Under the pieces are notes generated by a model that saw only the letters and a list, made by a program, of their open reading frames with translations, ran no database searches and was not told where the DNA came from. DNA of 64,000 nucleotides from JAYEIA01 sp964472505 (GTDB taxonomy: Bacteria; Bacteroidota; Bacteroidia; Bacteroidales; JAADGE01), in assembly GCA_964472505.1 (NCBI GenBank), contig CAYYQW010000001.1, positions 124,001-188,000 of the forward strand, in the 5' to 3' direction. Within the stretch, counting starts at the first letter, position 1, and the number at the start of each line of letters is the position of its first letter. Below are positions 25,578-34,480 of the stretch, one piece after another. The translations under genes were made by a program, and so were the position numbers.

Positions 25578-27038
25578 ATGAGGCAAAATGACTTGAATAA
25601 ACTTTTAAAAGAATTATTACAAATACCGGAATGCGAGTGGATTGAATATAAAAAAGATAATTCTAATTTTGAAATGATTGGCGAATATTTATCCGCTCTT
25701 TCAAATAGTGCTTGTTACAAGAAAAAAAGTCATGGCTTCCTAATTTATGGAATTGATGATGACACAAGGGAAGTTATAGGTACATCTTTCAATCCTTTGA
25801 CTGCAAAAAAAGGTGGAGAAGAACTAAAAAGTTGGTTGCTAAACAGGTTATCCCCTCGTATTGATTTTGAAATGTATTATTTCAAATATGAAGACAATGA
25901 TATTGCTTTATTCTCAATTCCTGCAACAACTAATCAACCTGTCAGTTTTCTTCATAAAAGATATATTCGCATCGGTAGCTATAAAAAAGACTTGAAAGAC
26001 TATCCCGAAATTGAAAAAGCGATATGGTACAATACTAAAACTTTTGTTTTTGAAAAGGAAATAACGCAACGAAATGTTAACGAGGAAAAAATATTAGAAG
26101 TTATTGATTACAATAAATTTATAGAATTACTTAAATTAAATCCTATCTTTGAAAGAGATGCTATATTGAAAAAATTAGAAGAATATGGATTTATCATAAA
26201 AAAAGGAAAATCATTTGCAATTACTAACTTAGGTGCTATCCTTTTTGCTAAAAATCTAAATGATTTCGAAAGTCTTTCAAGAAAATCTATCAGAGTAATT
26301 ATATATAAAGGAAACAGCCGTGTTGATAGGATAAAAGAATACACTAATAATAGAGGATATGCTATTGAATTTGAATATATTATTAACTATATAAACGACA
26401 ATTTAACAAATGAAAAAATAGGAAAAGCATATAGAACAGATTCTAATCCATATCCTGAGCGTGCTATAAGAGAGCTTGTTGCTAATTCAATTATTCATCA
26501 AGATTTCGATCCGATAAAAACAAAAGGGACAAGCGTTGCTATTGAAGTTTTTTCTAATAGGATTGAATTTTCAAATCCGGGACGGCCTTTAATTGACACA
26601 CAACATTTTATAGATCATAAGCCTCAATCAAGAAACGAAAAACTTGCTAAGTTTATGAGGGATATTGATATTTGCGAAGAATCTGGTACTGGAATAGATA
26701 AAGTAATTACTGATTGTGAAACTTACAAACTACCTGCACCTGATTTTATTGCAAATGATAATAATACGAATGTAATTCTTTATGCCCCAAAAACATTGAG
26801 ACAATTGGATTTAAGCGATAAAATTAGAGCTTGTTATCAACATTGTGTATTAAAATATGTTGAACGTAAAGATATGATGACAAACCAAACTCTTAGAGAA
26901 AGATTTAATATTAAAGAGAAAAACTATTCAACGGCTTCTCGAATTATCAAAGCAACAATTGAAGCAGGATTTATTAAAGAATACAATCCTGAAAATAAAG
27001 CTAAAAGATACACAAAATATATACCGGAATGGGCATAA
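25578..27038 (+). CDS. AlbA_2/Schlafen-type ATP-binding protein
   Basis: The 486-residue protein starts with an AlbA_2 (Schlafen AlbA) domain (ECEWIEYKKDNSN, then HGFLIYGIDDDTREVIG) in residues ~10-130. It is followed by a HATPase_c_4-like domain (PERAIRELVANSIIHQDF, then SGTGIDKVI) around residues 290-390 and a winged-helix-like C-terminus. Such proteins are annotated as ATP-binding or transcriptional regulators and are frequent in defence or mobile islands. The target is unknown. It is AT-rich like the island around it. Confidence 0.82.
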   Translation: MRQNDLNKLLKELLQIPECEWIEYKKDNSNFEMIGEYLSALSNSACYKKKSHGFLIYGIDDDTREVIGTSFNPLTAKKGGEELKSWLLNRLSPRIDFEMYYFKYEDNDIALFSIPATTNQPVSFLHKRYIRIGSYKKDLKDYPEIEKAIWYNTKTFVFEKEITQRNVNEEKILEVIDYNKFIELLKLNPIFERDAILKKLEEYGFIIKKGKSFAITNLGAILFAKNLNDFESLSRKSIRVIIYKGNSRVDRIKEYTNNRGYAIEFEYIINYINDNLTNEKIGKAYRTDSNPYPERAIRELVANSIIHQDFDPIKTKGTSVAIEVFSNRIEFSNPGRPLIDTQHFIDHKPQSRNEKLAKFMRDIDICEESGTGIDKVITDCETYKLPAPDFIANDNNTNVILYAPKTLRQLDLSDKIRACYQHCVLKYVERKDMMTNQTLRERFNIKEKNYSTASRIIKATIEAGFIKEYNPENKAKRYTKYIPEWA

Positions 27039-27108
27039 AAAAGCGTAATACAATCAAGGATATGATAAGGGAAATAAATCCATAAATTAGGATCGTTTTA
27101 ATATGACC

Positions 27109-27268
27109 GAAGAAGATGATAAGTGAGATAAAGTCAATAGATCAAGATCATTTTAATGTGATTGTAATGTGATCGAAGAAAATGATAAGTGAGATAGAGT
27201 CAATAGATCAAGATCATTGTAATATGATTGTAATGTGATTGAAGAGGATGATAAGGAAGATAAAAAAT
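27109..27268. repeat. 66-bp tandem repeat, about 2.4 copies
   Basis: Units begin GAAGAAGATGAT (27109), GAAGAAAATGAT (27175) and GAAGAGGATGAT (27241), exactly 66 bp apart, with the intervening sequence nearly identical. A more degenerate partial copy precedes them from about 27059. The repeat is AT-rich and not coding. Confidence 0.85.
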
Positions 27269-27286
27269 AATAAAATAAATGTGTGT

Positions 27287-27373
27287 AACATTGTGTTTGA
27301 ACTAAATTTATTTTGGCTTGATGCAGGCGCAATACAAGCCAAAATTAAACTGCCCAAACCGCTGTACAACGTT
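27287..27373. repeat. attC-like imperfect palindrome 3
   Basis: The central stem ATTTTGGCTTG (27310-27320) and CAAGCCAAAAT (27335-27345) is perfect. Outward, AACATTG (27287-27293) pairs with CAACGTT (27367-27373) with one wobble. The unpaired stretches between are asymmetric. It lies just before the isocitrate dehydrogenase gene and closes the island. Confidence 0.65.
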
Positions 27374-27424
27374 TGCAATAAATATTTAAAAATGAAAATT
27401 AACACAAATTAAAACTTAGAAAAC

Positions 27425-28618
27425 ATGTCAAAAAGAACCATTGTAACCATGCCGGGCGACGGCATAGGAAAAGCCGTTTTGGACGAAACACTCAGAGTAT
27501 TGGAAGCTGCCGGTTTTGAAGCTGAATACAAAGAAGCCGACATCGGTTGGGAGTTTTGGAAAAGCGAAGGTAATCCTCTGCCGCAACGCACCATCAACCT
27601 GATTGCAAAACATAAAATTGCACTGTTCGGCGCTATCACATCCAAACCAAAAGATGAAGCTTTTGAGGAATTAGACGAAAGCCTGAAAGACAAAGATTTA
27701 GTTTACGCAAGTCCTATTGTAGGTCTGCGCCAACATTTTAATTTGGAAGTCTGTGCCCGACCCTGCCGAAGCTATCCGGGAAATCCGTTGAATTTCATAC
27801 GTCGCGGCGCCAACGGTAATCCCGAAGAGCCAAAAGTAGATGCGGTAATATTCCGTCAGAACACCGAAGGCCTTTATGGTGGTGTAGAATGGAGCAATCC
27901 GCCGCAAGATGTTTATGAAACCTTCCTTTCACATCCTAAATTTAAGAAAAATTTTGGCCATGTACCGAAAGAAGAAGTTTCCATATCCACACGAATTTTC
28001 TCTAAAGAACGTACCGAAAATATTCTGAGAGCAGCATTTGACCATGCCAAAGAATTTGGATATAAATCGGTTACGCTTTGCGAAAAACCGAACGTGATTC
28101 GCGAAACATCGGGTATGATGTATAAAATGGCTTTGGAAATACAAAAGAAAGACTATCCGAATATCGACCTTTGGAATACCAATATTGATGCACAAATGAT
28201 GTGGCTCACCAAAAATCCCGAAGATTACGGCGTAATTGTTGCCGGGAATATGTTCGGCGATATTGTATCCGACGGTTTCGCAGGGCTAATCGGCGGACTT
28301 GGTTTTGCCTGTAGCGCTCAGTGGTCGAAGGACGGTGTAGCCGTATTTGAACCCACACACGGCTCGGCTCCAAAATATGCCGATTACGAAACATCCATCG
28401 TAAACCCGATTGCCATGATAGAATCGGCCTGTATGATGCTTGACTTTATTGACGAAAAAGATAAAGCCGCAAAAATACGGAATGCCGTTGCAAAAGTCAT
28501 TAAAGAAGGCAAAGTAAGGACTTATGATATGCTGAAAATGCGCGGCAAACCGGATGTTGTTAAAAACGGAGCTGCTACAACCGGAGAAATGGCTGATGCC
28601 GTCATAGCTAACTTATAG
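27425..28618 (+). CDS. Isocitrate dehydrogenase-type enzyme (isocitrate/isopropylmalate family)
   Basis: The 397-residue protein has the family motifs: MPGDGIG near residue 10, RQNTEGLYGGVEW, CEKPNVIRETSGMM, the metal-binding block AGNMFGDIVSDGFAGLIGGLG, and FEPTHGSAPKYA near the cofactor. Oxidation of isocitrate to 2-oxoglutarate is most likely, but isopropylmalate-type use is not ruled out by sequence alone. No branched-chain genes are nearby. It is followed by an HD-like gene after a terminator-like hairpin. Confidence 0.88.
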   Translation: MSKRTIVTMPGDGIGKAVLDETLRVLEAAGFEAEYKEADIGWEFWKSEGNPLPQRTINLIAKHKIALFGAITSKPKDEAFEELDESLKDKDLVYASPIVGLRQHFNLEVCARPCRSYPGNPLNFIRRGANGNPEEPKVDAVIFRQNTEGLYGGVEWSNPPQDVYETFLSHPKFKKNFGHVPKEEVSISTRIFSKERTENILRAAFDHAKEFGYKSVTLCEKPNVIRETSGMMYKMALEIQKKDYPNIDLWNTNIDAQMMWLTKNPEDYGVIVAGNMFGDIVSDGFAGLIGGLGFACSAQWSKDGVAVFEPTHGSAPKYADYETSIVNPIAMIESACMMLDFIDEKDKAAKIRNAVAKVIKEGKVRTYDMLKMRGKPDVVKNGAATTGEMADAVIANL

Positions 28619-28665
28619 ATGTAAGATATAAGATGTAAGATATTATCTTAGCATTAATAGATAAT

Positions 28666-28700
28666 CCGTCTTGCAGCTTGAAGCTGAAAGGCGGGTTTTT
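28666..28700 (+). terminator. Terminator-like hairpin after isocitrate dehydrogenase
   Basis: CCGTCTTGCAGCTT pairs with AAGCTGAAAGGCGG with two mismatches, followed by a T tract. A short GATGTAAGATATAA repeat precedes it at 28619-28643. Confidence 0.65.
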
Positions 28701-28722
28701 GAAACATTTAAAAAAATAAATC

Positions 28723-29280
28723 ATGAATAAAGATGTACAAAAACTCTGGGGCGAAGAGTTGGATATGATTCAGGATGAAAATCTTAAAACAAAAACAGCC
28801 AAAGTATGGGAGCTGGCTCTTCAACGCAGCGTGATGACAGCCGAAGACTTAATGACAATTCCGTTCACTTTACTGGTTCCCGATTTAAAAGTCAGCTTTA
28901 TGGCTCATAAGCGCTCGGTTGTTCATATAGCCGCCGATGCAGGCCGACAAATGCAACGCTTCATGAAAGAAGATTTGCCCATAGATATGGACATACTCAT
29001 TTCCGGAGCTATTTTGGCCGATGTAGGCAAGCTTTTGGAATACGAAAAAAATAAGGACGGAAAAGCCGTACAAGGGAATTACGGTAAATATTTGCGGCAT
29101 CCGTTCTCGGGTGTTTCACTGGCTGAAGAATGCGGCCTGCCGCCGGAAGTTTGCCACATAATTGCCACCCATGCCGGCGAAGGTGATATGGTAAAACGCA
29201 CACCGGAAGCTTATGCCGTTCATCATGCCGATTTCATGACTTTTCTTCCGTTCAAAAACGGTTTAATTATTAAGAAATAA
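28723..29280 (+). CDS. HD-domain-like protein with altered HD motif
   Basis: The 185-residue protein follows the HD-phosphohydrolase pattern: HKRSVVHIAADAG, then GAILADVGKLLEY, RHPFSGVSLAEECGLP, ATHAGEG and HHADFM. The canonical HD pair that binds metal (usually HDxGK) is ADVGK here: Ala replaces His. The other His and Asp ligands are present. Members hydrolyse phosphate esters or nucleotides; this copy may have altered metal use. Function unknown. The position between isocitrate dehydrogenase and a TIR-type gene gives no clear pathway. Confidence 0.75.
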   Translation: MNKDVQKLWGEELDMIQDENLKTKTAKVWELALQRSVMTAEDLMTIPFTLLVPDLKVSFMAHKRSVVHIAADAGRQMQRFMKEDLPIDMDILISGAILADVGKLLEYEKNKDGKAVQGNYGKYLRHPFSGVSLAEECGLPPEVCHIIATHAGEGDMVKRTPEAYAVHHADFMTFLPFKNGLIIKK

Positions 29281-29293
29281 CATTTATTTTTCA

Positions 29294-29335
29294 AATCCGT
29301 AAGTGTCCTAAACGCGGCCTTACGGATTTTTTTAT
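29294..29335. terminator. Terminator hairpin between convergent genes
   Basis: A perfect 10-bp stem AATCCGTAAG / CTTACGGATT is followed by a T-rich run, just after the HD-like gene. The T-run overlaps the end of the convergent TIR gene. Confidence 0.85.
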
Positions 29336-30327
29336 TGTTCTTTCTCAAAGACAATACGTGTAGTTACTACATTTTCAACACCGGTTTCCGGATTTGTCGT
29401 TCTTTCGGTGGTAAGCAAAGTAAAGGAAGAATCACTGAACTGCGCTAAGTTGATGGGTTCTTTTCGCCCGTCAATGATAAGATTAATAATATTTTTATTG
29501 GCATCAAAATCCCACTCGGCAGTTTGTACCTGCGGCGAAAAACCCGTTCTAAAAAAACGTTTATCGGCATTAAAAATCAAGCGCCCCTGCCCTACAATGG
29601 CTTCTTTATTCAAACGTTTTTCTTCTTCCGATAAGTTTTGGTTGTCAATATAATCAACCACTACCCATTCGCCCACAAGTTTTTGTTCATCCGGATTTAA
29701 TTTGGATTTATCGCCGGTGTCGGTAAAATCTATCTGTTGCTGCTGTTGGGTATTAAGATTTGTATTATCAACGGTACTTTCATCGGTATCACGGTTGATT
29801 ACAAAGACCAAGACAAGCACTAAAGCCAAAAGTCCGGCTGCTATGAAATAAACAGTATTACTTCGTTTGGTATGGGCTACTGTTTTTTTCTTTTTCTCTT
29901 TTCGTGCTATCTGCTCTTCGGGTGCTTTCCCCTGATTCACTTCTTCAATAATCTCAAGCAAAATTTCATAAGCAGCATTAAAACCGTCGCCCTGCATATC
30001 TACCCATTCTAATTTGTGCAATAATAAACTGTTGCTCAATGAAGGAGAAAGACTTCCGGTTTTCATGGGTACTATTTTTAGGCCGTAATCTTGGGCCAAT
30101 AAAACCTGCTTAGTGAGTTGATCGGATTTTTGAGCAAAATCGGAATACAACAGAATAAACATACTGCTGTTCTCAAGTGTTTCTTCCAACTCGGAATCAT
30201 AATTGGATTTATCGGTTAAATCGCGCGGAAAAATTTTACACGAATAACCGGCCGCTTCCAATTTCTGAGTTAAAAGCCTTGCCGTTTTTTTATCCTCTCC
30301 GGGATATGCAATAAATATATCTTTCAT
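29332..30327 (-). CDS. TIR domain - transmembrane - lipocalin-like protein
   Basis: Start chosen at MKDIFIAYPGEDKK (331 residues). Residues 1-130 form a TIR-like domain (IFIAYPGEDKK, KIFPRDL, ILLYSDFAQKS, GLKIVPMKTG). The Glu of the usual S-x-W-x-x-x-E helix, catalytic in NADase TIRs, is Gln here (SDQLTKQV), suggesting a non-catalytic or scaffold role. A basic run (KKKKTVAHTKRS) precedes one transmembrane helix (YFIAAGLLALVLVLVFVI), which predicts TIR inside and the C-terminal domain outside. That domain has the lipocalin-like pattern GEWVVVDYID...EWDFDANKNIINLIID. The next gene upstream on this strand encodes a similar lipocalin-like lipoprotein. Confidence 0.8.
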   Translation of the reverse strand: MKDIFIAYPGEDKKTARLLTQKLEAAGYSCKIFPRDLTDKSNYDSELEETLENSSMFILLYSDFAQKSDQLTKQVLLAQDYGLKIVPMKTGSLSPSLSNSLLLHKLEWVDMQGDGFNAAYEILLEIIEEVNQGKAPEEQIARKEKKKKTVAHTKRSNTVYFIAAGLLALVLVLVFVINRDTDESTVDNTNLNTQQQQQIDFTDTGDKSKLNPDEQKLVGEWVVVDYIDNQNLSEEEKRLNKEAIVGQGRLIFNADKRFFRTGFSPQVQTAEWDFDANKNIINLIIDGRKEPINLAQFSDSSFTLLTTERTTNPETGVENVVTTRIVFEKEQ

Positions 30328-30452
30328 CTGATTTATCAATTAACTGTCCGATCATTTTTATCGGGTTAAACTACAGAGTCTCATTTAAGGCTCAGCTAAA
30401 ATATTAGTATGAAAATAAGCATTAACTGTTTCTTGCAAAATATGGTTTTAGG

Positions 30453-30866
30453 CTACTCCACCCGTTTCAAAAAAGTAGTAACCGTATATTCATCATACAC
30501 GTCTTGCGCCAAAACCAGAGCATCTTTTGAGAGTTCATCCACCATGTATTCAAGCTGTCTGTCTTCGTTGCTTATACTTAATTTTAAGCTGTCGCCGGAG
30601 CCTGTGAGCATCCAGTTCCATACCGTTTCGTCATCGCCGTATATCATCTTCATATCATTTTGTTCAAACGTATAAGATAACAATTGCTTTTGCTCTTCTA
30701 CAATCGTATTTTTAAACATTTCGGCTTCAGCCTCAGTCATTTTTGCGGTACTTTCCACATCTTCAACTTTCCATGTGCCGAGTATTTGATCTTCCGGAGC
30801 TTTTTCGCATCCGCTGAAAATTAAAAATAGAAAAGCAAGCGCCGAAGTCAGATAAATTGTTTTCAT
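30453..30866 (-). CDS. Lipocalin-like lipoprotein
   Basis: The 137-residue protein has a lipoprotein signal (LFLIFSGC, Cys20) and a single lipocalin-like domain (ILGTWKVEDVES, then TFEQNDMKMIYG...WMLTGSGDSLKLSI). The domain resembles the periplasmic half of the adjacent TIR protein (GEWVVVDYID) and a third one at 36756. Function unknown; it could bind a small ligand or partner in the periplasm. It lies 126 bp upstream of the TIR gene on the same strand. Confidence 0.75.
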   Translation of the reverse strand: MKTIYLTSALAFLFLIFSGCEKAPEDQILGTWKVEDVESTAKMTEAEAEMFKNTIVEEQKQLLSYTFEQNDMKMIYGDDETVWNWMLTGSGDSLKLSISNEDRQLEYMVDELSKDALVLAQDVYDEYTVTTFLKRVE

Positions 30867-31066
30867 AAGTACAAAGATTTATTATTATTTATATAAAAAA
30901 TATTCATTCATTTAATTATGCAATACATGAGGACAGAAAATCGGATTAATTCACAATAAAAATTTCTTTCCTTCCCACAAATCTAATTTATTTTTGATTA
31001 TCAGCCAACTGAAAGGACTGTGAATTTGAAAAAAACAATATTTAAGCCAAAAATCATTGTTTTTAT

Positions 31067-31074
31067 TACTTTTG
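31067..31074 (+). promoter_or_regulatory. -7 element of the ECF sigma gene
   Basis: TACTTTTG matches TAnnTTTG and lies 12 bp before the sigma factor start. A good -33 TTTG is not obvious at normal spacing. Confidence 0.45.
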
Positions 31075-31086
31075 TGCAAAGGTTAA

Positions 31087-31650
31087 ATGTTTAGAGAATT
31101 AATGCTCAAAAACGTGCTCACAAAAAAAGAACTTGATACCCTCTTCAATAGGCATTACACAAAACTTTGTGCTTTTGCTTATGGCTATCTTGAAGATAAA
31201 GACAACACCGAAGAAATTGTGCAGGAAGTGTTTGTCAATTTCTGGATGCAGCGAAAAAAAATTAAACACCGCCAATCATTAAGCGCATACCTTTATAAAA
31301 TGGTAAGAAACGAATGCCTTAATTTTTTGAAGCATAAAAAAACTGAGCATAAATATAAAACAGAAAATCAATACTTAAGACAAAAGGAAGAACTCAACGA
31401 ACAAAATGAAGATTATCGAGAAAAGCTGAGCGAACAAGTTAAACAAATAGTGAACAAACTTCCGGAAGGTCGAAGAGAAATATTTATTCTCAGCAAATAT
31501 CACGGATTAAAATATAAAGAAATAGCCAAAGAACTGGACATTGCCGTAAAAACAGTCGAAAACCAAATGAGCAGTGCCATGCAGTTTATTAAAGAAGAAT
31601 TAAAACTGCTTGCCGTTTTGATAATTTTATCGGCAACATTTTTTTTATAA
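31087..31650 (+). CDS. ECF-type RNA polymerase sigma factor
   Basis: The 187-residue protein has sigma region 2 (FNRHYTKLCAFAYGYLEDKDNTEEIVQEVFVNFW) and region 4 (LPEGRREIFILSKYHGLKYKEIAKELDIAVKTVENQM), the layout of Bacteroidota ECF sigma factors paired with FecR. The start is the first ATG; an alternative at 31102 is equally usable. It directs transcription of a small surface-signalling regulon. Its partner is the FecR-type anti-sigma factor 66 bp downstream. Confidence 0.92.
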   Translation: MFRELMLKNVLTKKELDTLFNRHYTKLCAFAYGYLEDKDNTEEIVQEVFVNFWMQRKKIKHRQSLSAYLYKMVRNECLNFLKHKKTEHKYKTENQYLRQKEELNEQNEDYREKLSEQVKQIVNKLPEGRREIFILSKYHGLKYKEIAKELDIAVKTVENQMSSAMQFIKEELKLLAVLIILSATFFL

Positions 31651-31716
31651 ATTTCATAAAATCGCATAGGGGTTTTTAGAAAACAAATTGTTATACCATA
31701 AAAGGAGTACTCAACA

Positions 31717-32715
31717 GTGAAAGAAAACAGCAATAAATCAGTAAAAGCATTACTTACGGCATACATAACGGGAAATACCGATTCGGAAACCCGAAAGCAT
31801 GTCGAGGCACTGATTGATTCATCGGAAATTCACAAAGCCGAGTATGAAGCATTAAAAAAGGCTTGGAAAAAAACCGAAGCTTTCGAAACTCCTTTTTGCG
31901 AAAGCGATACAGCACCGGCACTCGAAAAAGTTCATGCAAAAATTGCCCGGCGCACGCACAAACAAAAACATTTACGCATAAGTTTATGGGCAGCAGCAGC
32001 GAGTATTTTTCTGCTGGTAAGCATTGGTATAATTTGGCAGCAAGCAAACAAGCCTCAATACGAGCTCGCCTTAAATACCGAAAAAGCTGCAAAAACAAAA
32101 TTACCGGACGGCACCGTGATTCAGGCAGCTGAAAACAGCTCAATTTATTTGGCATCGAATTATAAAAAAAGTAATCGACGAAAAGTAAAATTGCAGGGAG
32201 AAGCTTTTTTTAATGTGAAAAAAAATTCTGAAAAAGCTTTTATTGTTGAAACCCAAAACGCTACCGTTGAGGTATTGGGAACATCGTTCAATATTAAATC
32301 CAAATTTGGGATTACGGAAGTATTTGTGAAAACGGGAAAAGTCAAACTGACAGCAGCTAAGCGCACAGAAAATTATCCGGAAAGCATTGTGCTTATTGAA
32401 AACGAAATAGGCCGATACTCTCCGAAGGCAGGCCTTGTAAAAATTCCGGCCAAAAAATCTAATGCCAATACCATGTTTCATGCAGATAAAAGCTTGTTTT
32501 TTGAAAATACGGAACTGGAAGTGGTTTTAAATACTTTAGAAAAATATTATGAAATCCCGACTAAAGTTGATAATTCAAAACTTTTAAATAAAAAATTTAC
32601 CGGCAGCTTTCATAACGACTCTCTTGAACATATTATCAAAGTATTGGCCTTAAGTTTTGAGTTGGATTACAAAAAACACAACGAAGCATATATTTTGTAT
32701 GAAGCCGATCATTAG
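31717..32715 (+). CDS. FecR-type anti-sigma factor
   Basis: The gene has a GTG start with a good ribosome binding site (AAAGGAG, 31701-31707). Of 332 residues, ~1-85 are the cytoplasmic anti-sigma part, then one transmembrane helix (SLWAAAASIFLLVSIGIIW). The periplasmic FecR domain follows (TEKAAKTKLPDGTVIQAAENS, then GEAFFNVKK...VEVLGTSFNIK). A C-terminal DUF4974-like domain follows (LFFENTELEVVLNTLEKYYEIP). It overlaps the next gene by 17 bp. It should relay a surface signal to the sigma factor. Confidence 0.9.
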   Translation: MKENSNKSVKALLTAYITGNTDSETRKHVEALIDSSEIHKAEYEALKKAWKKTEAFETPFCESDTAPALEKVHAKIARRTHKQKHLRISLWAAAASIFLLVSIGIIWQQANKPQYELALNTEKAAKTKLPDGTVIQAAENSSIYLASNYKKSNRRKVKLQGEAFFNVKKNSEKAFIVETQNATVEVLGTSFNIKSKFGITEVFVKTGKVKLTAAKRTENYPESIVLIENEIGRYSPKAGLVKIPAKKSNANTMFHADKSLFFENTELEVVLNTLEKYYEIPTKVDNSKLLNKKFTGSFHNDSLEHIIKVLALSFELDYKKHNEAYILYEADH

Positions 32716-34480
32716 CAGCATTTTTTGTATAATATTCTTTGGAATTTTCAACTGTCCGGCTCAAAAAATACTGGACGAACGTGTTAATTTGAAACTGAAC
32801 AATACCCGACTTCCGGAGGCATTAAAAACCATTGAGCAACAATCCGGGGCACGTTTTGCCTATAACGCACAAATTACGGAAGATTGCCAAAGCGTATCGT
32901 TTCAGGCGAATAACATTTGTGTGGGCGATGCATTAAATCATATTCTTCAAAACAAATACAGTTATCAAACTGCGGGTTCTCACATCATTCTGCTGCCCCA
33001 AAAAAACACAAACCAACAAACAAAAAAACAAGTTCATACCATAAGCGGTACCATTTACGATTCCAAAACCGGCAAAGGCATCAAATATGCCAGTATTTAT
33101 GATGTAAACGAACGTTTTTCAAGTGTCAGTGATTCAAAAGGCCGATTTAGCTTTCAGATTAAAAGCAAAGAAAATCTTAGAGGCCTTAATTTCAGTAAAA
33201 CAGGATACAAAGACAGTATTTTGATGTTCAACACGCTGAATCCGGACAGCATACATATTTCATTAACAGCGCTTCCGGGTTACAATTTACCGATACCGGA
33301 AATGCAACCGGGCTTCAGAACACAAGCAAGAGCGGATGAAATTGTTGCCGTAAAAGATATTTTTCTCTCGGAGCAGGTCTCAGCCAATGCTGAAAACCTG
33401 CAACACATTGATGAAATAAATAATTTTCAGTTCTCTATATTACCCGGTTTAAGTTCCAATTTTTCAAAATACGGTGTTCTTGAAAACCGTGTTTCAATAA
33501 ATCTCTTGGCAGGTTACTCAAAAGGGGTCAAAGGATTTGAAATTGGAACCTTAGCCAACATCAGCAAGCAAAATGTTGTCGGACTGCAAATTGCCGGATT
33601 GACCAATATCACGGGCGGCAATCTGCATGGCTCACAAATCAGCGGGCTGGCAAACATCGGTTCAACAAATACGGAAGGCACACAAATATCGGGCGGAGCA
33701 AATTTCAATAAAAACAAATTTGAAGGTTTACAAATTGCTTCCATATTTAATCAAAATAACGGCCCGTTTGAAGGCGTGCAAATAGCCGGGCTTATCAACA
33801 AAACATACAGCCTTAACGGCCTGCAAATAGCAGGATTATTAAATACGGCAAAAAGCCATACAAACGGTAGCCAAATTGCAGTGGGCGGTAATTATTCCAA
33901 AAGCGGGATAAGTGAAGGCTTGCAAATCGCAGTTTTATTTAACAAAGCTTACCACCAAAAAGGCCTACAAATAGCTCTTGTAAATATAAACGATACTTCG
34001 GAAGGTTTTGAAGCCGGCCTTTTTAGTTATGTAAGAAGAGGTTTCAGAGAACAAGAACTGGCTTGGGATGAGCTAAACATGCTGAATTATATTTTCAGAA
34101 CCGGAAATCACAAATTTTATAACATATTGCATAGCTCAGTCAAGCCCGATAAATTCGGAACACTTTCATTCGGCTACGGATTGGGGCGAAGGGTTTTGGA
34201 AGAAAAAGCCTTTCAAGCTTCATTGGAAATAAGCTATCACATGATAATTTCGGATAATTACGGCGGCATAACATTCTACGATTACAATAAAATTGGGCTG
34301 TACGCCTGCATGCCGTTCGGAAAAAATTTGCAACTGAGCTTGGGCCCGGATATCAACTTTCATTTTACCTACGAAAAGGACAACCCGATAAGCAAGGAAA
34401 TCAACGACAATTATCTGCCCGGATTTTCGAATGAATTAAGCAGCATTCGATTAGGTTTTCGAGCAGGTATCCGGCTTTAA
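32699..34480 (+). CDS. STN + carboxypeptidase-regulatory-like + surface-repeat protein
   Basis: Start chosen at MKPIISSIFCIIFF, which gives a signal peptide (593 residues). Residues ~20-100 form an STN domain (VNLKLNNTRLPEALKTIEQQSG), as in TonB-dependent receptors that talk to FecR. Residues ~110-195 are a carboxypeptidase-regulatory-like domain (ISGTIYDSKTGKGIKYASI). The expected TonB plug and barrel are absent. Instead residues ~270-440 carry about ten repeats with the pattern G-x-Q-I-A-G-L-x-N, like what NCBI names LA_2272 surface-repeat proteins, ending in a beta-rich C-terminus. This is an unusual domain combination. It overlaps fecR by 17 bp and is followed by a second repeat protein. 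Confidence 0.82.
   Translation: MKPIISSIFCIIFFGIFNCPAQKILDERVNLKLNNTRLPEALKTIEQQSGARFAYNAQITEDCQSVSFQANNICVGDALNHILQNKYSYQTAGSHIILLPQKNTNQQTKKQVHTISGTIYDSKTGKGIKYASIYDVNERFSSVSDSKGRFSFQIKSKENLRGLNFSKTGYKDSILMFNTLNPDSIHISLTALPGYNLPIPEMQPGFRTQARADEIVAVKDIFLSEQVSANAENLQHIDEINNFQFSILPGLSSNFSKYGVLENRVSINLLAGYSKGVKGFEIGTLANISKQNVVGLQIAGLTNITGGNLHGSQISGLANIGSTNTEGTQISGGANFNKNKFEGLQIASIFNQNNGPFEGVQIAGLINKTYSLNGLQIAGLLNTAKSHTNGSQIAVGGNYSKSGISEGLQIAVLFNKAYHQKGLQIALVNINDTSEGFEAGLFSYVRRGFREQELAWDELNMLNYIFRTGNHKFYNILHSSVKPDKFGTLSFGYGLGRRVLEEKAFQASLEISYHMIISDNYGGITFYDYNKIGLYACMPFGKNLQLSLGPDINFHFTYEKDNPISKEINDNYLPGFSNELSSIRLGFRAGIRL

Larger units (their letters stand above)
27039..27424. other. Right edge of the accessory island
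   Basis: The gap contains the 66-bp tandem repeat (27109-27268) and palindrome 3 (27287-27373). No supported gene; the antisense open frame 27214-27405 lies across the repeats. Confidence 0.65.

Noticed and set aside
27214..27405. 63-residue antisense open frame
   Set aside because: It lies on the 66-bp repeat and palindrome 3 and has no support.
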